A stretch of DNA of 64,000 nucleotides from Utricularia gibba (taxonomy: Eukaryota > Streptophyta > Magnoliopsida > Lamiales > Lentibulariaceae): the NCBI GenBank assembly GCA_002189035.1, contig CM007990.1, positions 4,588,001-4,652,000 on the forward strand, read 5' to 3'. The number at the start of each line of letters is the position of its first letter. The stretch's first letter is position 1. The notes beneath the pieces were generated by a model. That model did no database searches. It was not told the DNA's origin and saw only the letters and a program-made list of their open reading frames with translations. Shown here one piece after another: positions 1 through 8,746 of the stretch. The position numbers and the translations under genes are program-made.

Positions 1-661
1 AAATATTTTTTGGTTCCCAATATTTGAACAATAGTCATAATAGTTTCCAATATTTATAACTTTGATACACTTAATCTCTATTATTTTAATACGTGACATA
101 TTTGATTTCCAACTCAATTTGACATTATAAGTCTCCATTATTTTGATTATTGAAAAAATTAATACCCAATATCAATATATATGTTTTTACCGATTGCATC
201 GTCCCGCTAATTTTTAATATTAGGAATTAATTATACCTATTGTTCAAACAATGAAAGATATACATATTTAAAATATAAAATTTTAAGTATTAATTATGTA
301 AATTTTGCGGACTAAATATGTAAATATATGAATCTTGGAGGATTTATTTATCAATGAGTACTAATTATATAATTTCGTTAAAAATTGGAAACTAATTTTA
401 TTAAAATTTTAAAAATTGGGGTTTTTTTATACAATTTTATCTATGTAAATGTTTCCGATGGAGTGGGCCGACCCATATAGAGTTTCGGGCTGGGTCTCCA
501 GGGAGGTATTAATTTTGGAAGTCGGCACCGAACACGGTTAACAAGACCAGGGGGCGCGAGGTGAAAACAAGGGGTGGTAAAGCATGGATTTGTCATCGTA
601 AAAGCCGCTACATATACCGGGGTTGGAGGAGGCAATCGGGGCCGTCGAGGAAACGGGAAAA
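1..661. other. AT-rich spacer and HIG1-gene promoter
   Basis: The first 430 bases are very AT-rich and hold no credible reading frame. Part of this (about 260-425) is a dispersed repeat listed separately. Base composition rises from about 440. A TGGGCC site II motif lies at 464-469, the usual position for the promoter of the gene starting at 662. A six-codon upstream ORF begins at 584. Confidence 0.6.
260..425 (+). repeat. Dispersed AT-rich repeat, copy A
   Basis: This segment matches 63735-63875 in the same orientation. Shared landmarks in order are an ATAAAATATAAAATTTT block, a TTTG(C/T)GGA(C/T)TAA block, TATGTA, CTTNGGAG, TATCAA(T/C)G and a TATTAAAATTTT block. By eye the match is about three quarters identical over the core. 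It is probably an old non-coding transposon fragment; no terminal repeats or target-site duplication could be defined. Confidence 0.5.
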
Positions 662-1129
662 ATGGACAAAGAGAAGAGCAAGATGGAATCTTTCAGGGAA
701 TGGGTTGTGGATCATAAGCTTCGTGCTGTTGGTGATTTTTCTCCCCTGTTTCATCGTTCTAATGATTTCTGGCTTTCATTTCAAGACTCGAGATCGATAT
801 TTCTTTGATTAGGGGCGTTATGGGGGAGCGGGATCGTTGGTTCATTGGCCTATAACTGGTCCCAAGCCGGTATGAAAACAAGCGTCAAGATCATTCATGC
901 CAGGTTCGATTGAGATTTGATTTTTTTGTGGTATTTGGTTGCTGCCGGAAAGGAAAGATCTTTCAATGGATTTCTTCTGCGATCTTTGTTTAGGTTGCAT
1001 GCGCAAGCACTGACTCTTGCTGCGCTTACCGGGGCAGCGCTTGTGGAGTATTATGACCACAGAACGGGTGCAAAAGCAGAGCGGGTGGCGAAGTTTTTGG
1101 AATTGGGTAATCATTCACAAGGCGATTAG
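662..1129 (+). CDS. HIG1-domain (hypoxia-responsive family) mitochondrial protein
   Basis: Three exons (662-731, 813-903, 994-1129) with GT-AG junctions give a 98-residue protein. The central part has the plant HIG1 pattern: a conserved AYNWS stretch, then the MKTSVKIIHAR motif, then LHAQALTLAAL and a closing VEYYDHRTG. Family members are small inner-membrane proteins with two membrane helices that associate with respiratory complexes (RCF1/RCF2-like); the hydrophobic stretches here fit that. The first in-frame ATG is 662; another at 683 would also keep the domain. The open frame extends upstream to a TTG at 623, which is not taken as a start. Nothing suggests damage. The family call is strong, the exact role inferred. 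Confidence 0.85.
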
Positions 1130-2521
1130 GGAGGAATCATGTGTTAGTAATCGCTGTTAAGCTTTATCCAACAATGTCCTCGAAAGAAATAGGACAAGCT
1201 TTGTTTATGTAAGAAGTTCAATTGTTCTGCGTTTGGCAAGAGCGAGTTGTTCTACCTAGTTATATGTCTGGGTGAATGAGGACGACTCAAAACTACCTTT
1301 CAGCCTGCTGTAGATTCCTTGCAAAACCCTCGTATTCAAAATTGTAGTCCATTAGTGGCAGTAATTGATGGTTTATGATGACCAAAGGAACGGGACCATC
1401 TTCCACACCCAGAGCGGACCCCGCCAGCTCCCGGATGTTGGGATCGGGTTCGATCCAGATCCTTGGGCGGGGGTCTGAGTTTTTGTCAGTGGAACTAAGT
1501 TCGTCTGCAGATAGTTGGTGATATCTTCATGTCGCTGCTTATATGTTCTGGCGATGCTTGATCCACACCCCGTCGTATCTCTGGTGATGCAGCAACGTTT
1601 GATGATCACTTTCCGGTGCTCGATTCTTGTACATCACCCACCAACGCCCCTTTACCTCCATTGACGTCGGTCTCGATGGGAAGGTTCTGGATTCTCTACC
1701 GCTCCACCGCCGCACCGGCGGTGCGCCGTTCGCTCGTCGGAGCTTGAAGAGAACGGGAGTTTGCTACCACTTCTATCACATCGATTTTATGGATACGTGC
1801 TTCCCAAACCTCTTGCCCCTTGTGCGGATCCCCCGTTCAAATCGTGCATCCTCCGCCGCCGTAGCCGGTCTGAAATTAATTTGCAATAATCGATGGCCAC
1901 CGATTGAATTTAGATGTCGACAACAGGATGGATCCAAAAGAGCATCTCCGTTCTCAGATAATCTTCCTTTGAACTCTTTCCTCGAATCCATGGATGCCAA
2001 ACGGTGGATATGATTCCTGCAACATTTTGTCATCTTGTGAAAGCTGAAATCTTTTTAAATGGGTACTCATTTCTTTACGATTCCAAGTTGAACGATGGAT
2101 TTACAGTCAGTTCCAGTCCTTGGGAAGATGAAAAACAAATCAGGTGTGAAGCCCAGTTGGTGGATTAACATCCCAGTTCACCACCATGTTCAAAAGTGCC
2201 ATCTTTACATGGTTTCAGATCTATGAGGTGTTGCGTATCGGGAACTGCAAACGACAAAAAATTATCTGAATTTCAAAAAATCTGACCGTGCGTTCAAATT
2301 GTCTTCGAATAAGCTTACCCTGATGGCATGATTCATTTCCATTAGCATCATCGTCCTCGACTGTGATGACTCTCTCACATTTTTCGCATCTTTCACGTGC
2401 CTATTTGCGGGTCGGTATCGATGGGATGAACACTGCACATACCCATAAATCGCAGTACTTCCCCACCATTCCAATTCCGCCAGACCTCCGCCGTTCGAGA
2501 GGCGCGCGACGGTGCTTATCA
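1130..2521. other. Spacer without a supported gene
   Basis: About 1.4 kb. The part from 1370 to 2000 is richer in GC than normal spacer and has short frames on both strands, but none has a family signature, usable splice sites or an ATG with coding character. It may be a 3' UTR followed by the promoter of the next gene, or a decayed gene. In-frame ATGs at 2366 and 2426 could extend the next protein. Confidence 0.4.
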
Positions 2522-3857
2522 ATGGCCACCGGAGATTCTCTCGGGTCGTCGCTGCCCCCGCAGGAGACATCGTTTTTTGAGATTAAAAACGAGTCTGATT
2601 TTGATCCACTCGTTTCTCCAGAGGGACTGATTTCGATTTGTGGCTTCGGCTCCCTCCTGTCCGGTACAAAAATGGTCATTAAGTTCTCATTTTGTTACCG
2701 TGAAACTCATTGCTAGGGCGGGATTTTGCAGAGAAAAGTGCAAGGAGTACTTTCCCCGATTTGATTAACTTCAGAGTTGCGAAACTGAATGGTTTCAGGA
2801 GGGTGTTTGCTCATGTCGCTCCTATTTTCTTCGAGAGGGGGATTGCTAACCCTGAAACTAAGGCGATTTCCTTTTCCCTAAATTTCGATTAGCCTCACAA
2901 AATGAAACTTAGCTCTGAAATACTGATTCTAGTTGACCTTGTATGGTGTTTGGATTTACTTTATCAATCTAAAAGTTTGATTAGCTTAAAGAAGTGCAGT
3001 CTTTGATTTCTAAGCAGGAGATATCGAGCTTGAGCGCCGAACCATGCGAAGGTGAAACTCTCGTGATATCCATTTTTGAGATCGGGAAATCTCAGGTAAA
3101 GTCTCTGGTTTAAGCAGTCGCAGGACATACATAACCTCTGATTCTCTTGCGCTTGTTCTCAGATATCAGCTTTCATAGAAAGGGAACATGAGTTCCGTTT
3201 TCTGGCTGTAAGTTCCTCGTTCCCGGTCTTCTTCCCCTGTGTTGTGCACTCAAACTCACCTTCCTCATCACCATCTCTGTTGTTCAGGTGATCCCAGAAA
3301 CACTCAATGGATTGCTCTACACCACTCCATCAGTAAGACAGATCTGTTCTCGGTTCATGTCTGTGACTTGCTCTCACAATGTCATCATCCACATAGGTCT
3401 TATGTGCACGATACAGTGATGAAGAGTACTTCCTCCACAGATGCAAAGGTGGACTATCTTCATCCTATGCAGTTCCCTTCAAATCAGGCAAAACGTGTGC
3501 ACTGAGTCTGATCCCATCTCCTACAGGAAGCAAAGAGCTGCTGTTCCAGCGGTACGGGAGGCATGGGATTGAGAAGATTTGGGTGGACGACATCTTACCC
3601 TGCAGATTCTATCTCCGACACTGGTGAGTAAAAACTAAAAACTCAGGCAGCTCCATCCCCCGTGATGTGCTGAAACTGAGTTTTTTTGTAGTGTCCTGGC
3701 TGCAAAGAACCTCTGCGACTTGGCTTATGATAACTTCCTCGATCATACGTTTCTTGGGGACCGGAAAACAACGATCCGCGAGTACTTGGCCACTAGGGGC
3801 TCGGGTTTGATGGAAGAGCAGCCGCCGGAGGACCTGAAGCACCGCTATGGAGGTTGA
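2522..3857 (+). CDS. Gamma-glutamylcyclotransferase/AIG2-fold plant protein
   Basis: Eight exons (2522-2663, 2732-2862, 3018-3095, 3163-3207, 3288-3332, 3397-3448, 3527-3623, 3692-3857) join in phase to 251 residues. Near the N-terminus, residues 40-47 carry CGFGSLLS, matching the glycine-rich substrate-binding loop of the GGCT/AIG2 fold. An EREHEFRFLAV stretch follows, with a glutamate where GGCTs keep the catalytic acid. The C-terminal half (RYGRHGIEKIW, then FLDHTFLGDR and EYLAT) belongs to a plant-wide family of unknown function. Intron 2 starts with GC instead of GT. Two in-frame ATGs upstream (2366, 2426) could add an N-terminal extension of up to 52 residues, perhaps a transit peptide. 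The fold call is good; substrate unknown. Confidence 0.75.
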
Positions 3858-4546
3858 TCCACAACTTTGTTTTGTGTGCATTTCTGGAATCGTTTATGTT
3901 TGTAAGTATAAATGTTATATAATTAATAATAATTTTATTTTAATTTAAAAATTTAAAATTATGATTACAATTAAAAATCTTATTTTACTTTTGAGTGAAA
4001 TTGGAATGATTGTAGTTCAAAATTTTCATGCTTTATAAACAATCAATTTTGCATTAGATTTGTGATTGATTTATATTGAAAATAAATGAAGTTCAAAATC
4101 AATATTTTAAAATTATAGATTTAACCTAGTATCCATTTAAACCATTTATATAATAATTGTGATGTCCCACCCAACAAAGAGTAGATGGGTCTTAACCAAA
4201 TATCAAGTTGATTATGGAATAAATATATGATGAGATTGAATAAAATGATCATACAAATTTTACATAATATTTTTTTCAAAGCACGATGAATGATTTTTTA
4301 TAATAATTTCAAAATAAAGTGTGTTTAATCTAGAGAGAAGATAAATTAAAGATGAAAAAAATATAAAATTTTGAAGATTGAATATCTAAAATGAATAATA
4401 TCACACAAGGGGTGACTACAATAATATATGATTAAATTGAAAAATGAATTCAAACCATTTTTGAACAATAATTTATAATACCTCTAAATAGTAATTATGG
4501 TCACATTTAGGACCGTACGGACTTATTGGGTCTTTCTGTTTTAGAG
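3858..4546. other. AT-rich spacer
   Basis: A low-GC stretch between the GGCT-like gene and the RPL29 promoter. No coding frame, RNA gene or clear repeat structure seen. Confidence 0.6.
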
Positions 4547-4631
4547 TGGGCTGAAAAAAGGCCCATTAGGTCTTTTTTCTGCTTGAATGTGGCCCATTAA
4601 ATTGGGTGCTCCAAAGACAATTAGGGTTTTT
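4547..4631 (+). promoter_or_regulatory. Site II and telo-box promoter of RPL29
   Basis: Three site II motifs (TGGGCT at 4547-4552, GGCCCATT at about 4559-4566 and again at 4591-4598) stand 20-60 bases before a telo-box (TTAGGGTTTTT at 4621-4631, reverse of AAAAACCCTAA). This pairing is characteristic of plant ribosomal protein promoters, where TCP-type and telo-box factors couple expression to cell growth. It lies about 160 bases before the ATG. A likely 5' UTR intron runs from the GTGAG at 4681 to the TAG at about 4770-4772. Confidence 0.8.
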
Positions 4632-4787
4632 CAAGCACGCAGGCGCATCTTCAGTTCTTGGCTTCCTTGCACGTCTCCGTGGTGAGCCTCTCCTCTTACT
4701 CTGGCTATGGCTATTTGAGATTTGTGTTTTTTTTATTTATTGATTACCGTTTTGTTTCTCTATCGGATCTTAGAAGAGAATAGAGGA

Positions 4788-5047
4788 ATGGCGAAGTCGA
4801 AGAATCATACCGCGCACAACCAGTCGTACAAGGCGCACAAGAACGGAATCAAGAAACCGAAGCGCCATCGCCATACCTCAACCAAAGGGGTAGCTTTTGC
4901 ATTTCTGTTCTGTCTATGTACGCAATTTTCTCTTTCTAATGATGGATTTTTGGTGTTGGTCAGATGGACCCTAAGTTTCTAAGAAACCAGAGGTATGCTA
5001 GGAAGCATAACAAGAAGAACGGGGAGGCGGCAAGCGAGGAGGAGTAA
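4788..5047 (+). CDS. RPL29: 60S ribosomal protein L29
   Basis: Two exons (4788-4889 and 4964-5047) encode 61 residues, the usual plant eL29 length. The protein is strongly basic, with the family signature [12 protein letters not shown] at the start, [12 protein letters not shown] before the intron and [14 protein letters not shown] after it, ending in an acidic EEE tail. eL29 is a small component of the cytosolic large ribosomal subunit. The first coding intron is 74 bases. Promoter elements upstream match those of other ribosomal protein genes. No anomalies. Confidence 0.95.
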
Positions 5048-5331
5048 ACAGTTGCAACCTTGTGATGCTCTGAAGATGCATTTTGGTGTTTTATGATTTT
5101 GAATTTCTGTTCTTCCATTAAGACCTTAGTTTTCCCCATTGTCAGTTGCCGCGTTCTCTTGCTCTCTTGAATTTCTAGTATTTGTCCTACCTATCATGGG
5201 TCTGAAGTTTGAACAGATTGAGCACTACCCATCTTCTGTTATTGCACATCTAGCAACTTACAGCATCCTCCAGCGCCATAGCCTATTAGAAAGCACCTCT
5301 TAAACTGTTCCCCAACCCGCGTTCTAAAACT
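5048..5331. other. RPL29 3' region
   Basis: Probably the RPL29 3' UTR and the spacer between it and the oppositely oriented damaged gene. No coding signal seen. Confidence 0.5.
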
Positions 5332-5834
5332 CTAGATCATGTCTCTCGTTCGCAGAAAGATCACTTCAGCTTTGATCATCACGCCCCCTGGCTTCCAGTA
5401 TGGATTAGCTATTTGGTTCAGAGTTTCAGCATAGTTACTCAAACCTTCATTTCCCCATCGCTTGCATGTCAGCTCCTCAGGTACTCTCGGTTGCCCTCTT
5501 GTAAGCAATTCCCGAAGCCTATTTGATGGCTCTCTACAGAGGATAAGCCTGATTCTTAAACCATGATATTTCCTCGTGTCGAGTGGCGATTCTGCCCGAG
5601 ATTGCATCTGTATCGGATCATATGATTCCTCTCCCAAGCTTTCCCCAGAACAGTTGAAAGAAAAGCTACAGATGGTCTACCCATGTACATACCTAACTCA
5701 CGAAGCTTGATCGCCTCTATCGGGACAGGGCTGAAGCTTTTCCCATTTGAAAAACATTTTCCTTTTACCGGCCGCCGCTTGAAAGATGGGAGATCGACGG
5801 CGGCGCTGCGGTATGATGCGTCTCCGGGGAGCGA
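5332..5834 (-). pseudogene. Unidentified plant gene with a broken frame
   Basis: Read on the minus strand, one frame is open from about 5834 and carries protein-like text (FKRRPVKGKCFSNGK, then EAIKLRELGMYMGRPSVAF). It loses sense at a run of four T (plus-strand AAAA at 5661-5664). The next frame then carries equally protein-like text to the stop at 5332 (PLDTRKYHGLRIRLI, then ELTCKRWGNEGLSNYAETL and a closing YWKPGGVMIKAEV). One extra T in the run would join them. No start ATG is visible upstream in the first frame, so exons may be missing or damaged. I do not recognise the family. It may be a pseudogene or a gene spoiled by an assembly error. Confidence 0.4.
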
Positions 5835-6068
5835 TCACTTCACCTGCAGGGGACTTGTTTTTTTAACTTTAGGAAAGTGCGATTTTAGCTTTGTGTTGAA
5901 AGAGGAAATGCGCTTTTACGAACTCTTCACAGTGTAGTCACCAGCCAATGAGAATCTACCACGTACCCTCCGGACGACGTGTATGACGTTCCATCCTGAT
6001 TAAAATCGGGGAAAAAATGTGATTTGGATCCCTGGGTGCATTTGTTTTAGGGATAGGAGAATTTAGGG

Positions 6069-6095
6069 ATGGCAGTTGCAGCAAGACTCCGGTGA
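6069..6095 (+). promoter_or_regulatory. Eight-codon upstream ORF in the UBC32 leader
   Basis: An ATG at 6069 opens an eight-residue ORF that stops at 6095, 33 bases before the main ATG. If it lies in the mature 5' leader it could reduce translation of the downstream gene; the transcript start is not known from sequence. Confidence 0.35.
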
Positions 6096-6128
6096 TTCCG
6101 GATATCGTGGGATTGATTGTGCGTGGCG

Positions 6129-7567
6129 ATGGCGGAGGATAAGTTCAATCGGAGGAATCCCTCGGTGAAAAGGATTTTGCAGGAGGTTAAGGAGATGCAA
6201 TCCAATCCTTGTGATGATTTCATGAGCCTTCCCCTCGAGGTTTGTTGATGGTAGATAGAAGTTGTATACGTGTGATCGCTTACGTGATTTTCTGTTCTGT
6301 TTTCACTTTCGGATGATAGATTGTAGGGTTTGCTTAAAATATGTTGATTCCTTGTGGCTTGATGCTCATTTTAACCTGGGTTTGATGTGGATGTTGCATA
6401 TATTGGACAAACTGTAATCATGCACTTGAGCGCAACTGCGTTTGACGTTCTCGACATCCGTTATCCAGCGGTCTTTGTGTGAAAAGAAGCACCTTTTTTA
6501 ATGGGTCAACTCTTCTTGCTTAATCCATGCTCAGGAGAATATATTTGAGTGGCAATTTGCAATCCGGGGACCAAGAGATTCGGAGTTTGATGGCGGCATA
6601 TATCACGGAAGAATCCAACTGCCTGCCGAGTACCCTTTCAAACCGCCTTCATTTATGCTGTTGACGGTATGGTTTGATCTTCTGAAGTAGTGTTGAGTTA
6701 TGTTGGTTTGTGATCTGCTTCTGAGTGAGTTATTGTGTATAGTTAAGTGCCCCCTATTGAACCCTTAATTTTTTACAGCCAAATGGTCGGTTTGAAACCC
6801 AGACAAAGATATGCTTGAGCATTTCAAATCATCATCCTGAGCATTGGCAACCCTCCTGGAGTGGTGAGTAGTACATGCAATTGAGTGTTTCTTATTTTTT
6901 TGGTATATTAAAGATGAGGAATTTAAGCTATTACCCCTCGTATTTCCTGCAACCAAACTATGCAGTCCGAACAGCTTTGGTGGCATTAATCGCATTCATG
7001 CCCACGCCTCCAAATGGTGCTCTGGGATCCTTGGAGTACACCAAGGAAGAAAGAAAAGCACTTGCAATCAAATCCCGTGAACAACCGCCAAGTTTTGGCA
7101 ACAAAGAACGCCAAAAGTTGATCAACGAGGTTCGTCTGCTGTCTTCATTCTGTACAGTCTTTTCCTTACTTGGTCAGCCAACTAATCCATTCCATTCCCA
7201 GATCCATGAATACATGTTGAGCAAAGCGTCTCCTGTGCCTCATGGAAACAAGGAGTCTGAAACCAATGAAACCAACGATGTCCAACCGAATCCCGGGGAA
7301 GATATTACCATTGAAGAAACCATGGAAACCATTCCTCCCCCAACCATAAACATAGAGGAGACTCATGAACCCCATGTGCCGCAGGCGTCAACTTCAGGTG
7401 AAGAACAACGACTTCTGATGAAGCCAGAGACAAGGGCTCCTAAGCAGGCAGACGACCGTATGCTTACATGGGCGGCTTTGGTGCTTACCATCGCCATAGT
7501 TGTGCTTTTGCTCAAGAAGCTCCTGAAAGCAAATGGACACAACGCTGTTTTTGTGGATGAGTCCTAG
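6129..7567 (+). CDS. UBC32: ER-anchored ubiquitin-conjugating enzyme, UBC32/UBE2J type
   Basis: Five exons (6129-6239, 6535-6666, 6779-6863, 6966-7129, 7202-7567) give 285 residues. The E2 core occupies about residues 10-150. Active-site Cys93 sits in KICLSIS, and the usual HPN is replaced by TPNGRF, the hallmark of the UBE2J/Ubc6 class. A long acidic linker follows. Close to the C-terminus a hydrophobic stretch (LTWAALVLTIAIVVLLL) forms a tail anchor, placing the catalytic domain on the cytosolic face of the ER. Family members act in ER-associated degradation; Arabidopsis UBC32 links this to brassinosteroid and salt responses (established for that plant). Orthology to UBC32 rather than UBC33/34 is inferred from the overall match. 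Confidence 0.9.
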
Positions 7568-8351
7568 ACCATACCCTTTGTGAACGGATCCGGCTTTACC
7601 AGAGGCACAGTTATCTTCATGCTCAGCCCCCTGATCCATCCTGTACCTACTATACAGGAAGAAGTTGACGATCAATAGTGTTGTTGGATCGTGTTTTTTT
7701 TTTTTTATAGAATGAGTATTTTTCATCAATAAATTCCAACGCGTTGTGGATTCGCATCGTTTATAGGTCTTACTCTGCATAATTTCTATTTTTATTTTTA
7801 TTCTTCAAATATAAATTAATAGTTGAATATAATATTAAAGGAGTATTTTGGAAAATTTTTAAAATCTATTTCTACTTTTTTAAAAGTAAAAATAATTTTA
7901 TTCTAGAATATTTTTAATTGTAAAAGTAATTTTATCAAAAATATTTTTAAAATTAAAACTAAAAAAATTATTTTCGGAAAAATAAGTAATTGATTACTTT
8001 TACTTTTTATTTATACATTTTAAAAGTAATTTTGAAAAGTATCAGGTTTCAAAAAATTTTCAGAACACTGTTTAAATTTTAGAATCATGATTTTGAATAA
8101 CGATTTAATATCTCTAATCACGAATTTTATACAAATGATACATGATTTTTTTTCATTGTTTTTTTAATGATTTAAAACGTTAGTTTTTTTAAAAAAAAAT
8201 AATTCCTAATATTAAAATACGTAATATAAATTTTATCATTTATCAATACTATTACTTTTTTTATTTTATGCATAATATTTCGTAAATTGATAGAATTTTT
8301 ATAATTGCGAAATCCTCATTATTTCTTGTCATTTATTCTTGCAACATTAAA
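7568..8351. other. AT-rich spacer
   Basis: The first part is the probable UBC32 3' UTR. From about 7790 to 8330 the DNA is extremely AT-rich and holds no gene or defined repeat. Confidence 0.6.
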
Positions 8352-8512
8352 GGCCCAAGTGGTTGTGGGCCGGTCCGAAGTGGCAAATGGACGGCCCAAT
8401 GAGCTGTCGCTATCGACCGCTTGTTTGTTATCCTCTCCCTCCTCTAGGATGAAGACGGAATCCCAAGCGCACGTGGCCCAATGTGTGTTATGTAACCACC
8501 GCACGTGGCCCA
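8352..8512 (+). promoter_or_regulatory. Phytochrome B promoter: site II motifs and twin G-boxes
   Basis: GGCCCA at 8352-8357, TGGGCC at 8366-8371 and GGCCCA at 8393-8398 precede two exact copies of the 12-mer GCACGTGGCCCA at 8469-8480 and 8501-8512, 32 bases apart. Each copy fuses a G-box core (CACGTG) to a site II element. G-boxes are bound by light-signalling factors such as PIFs and HY5. Both copies lie about 240-280 bases before the ATG. Confidence 0.6.
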
Positions 8513-8746
8513 TACGATATCCAACCGCCTATTTGCAATTTTAAAACCATAAAAAAAAGTACTATAAGCAGGAAAAAATTCTTTTGTTTTTTTCTTTTTT
8601 CTCCCCTGTCACGAGTCTCACTCCATCTCATCTCTTTCGAGCTCATCCACTGCCTGAAAGATTTGAAAGAGTACTCGGCATTATCCGCGATTATAGTGCT
8701 TGGTGACGTGCTTCTGGGGTAAGGAGACTGGGGAACTGGCGTTCGT

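Noticed and set aside
1443-1456. tRNA-like B box (GGTTCGATCC)
   Set aside because: No matching A box, no cloverleaf arms and no anticodon loop at the right distance.
5680-5700. A 16-base intron to join the halves of the gene at 5332-5834
   Set aside because: Plant introns are not this short; a missing T in the T-run explains the shift better.
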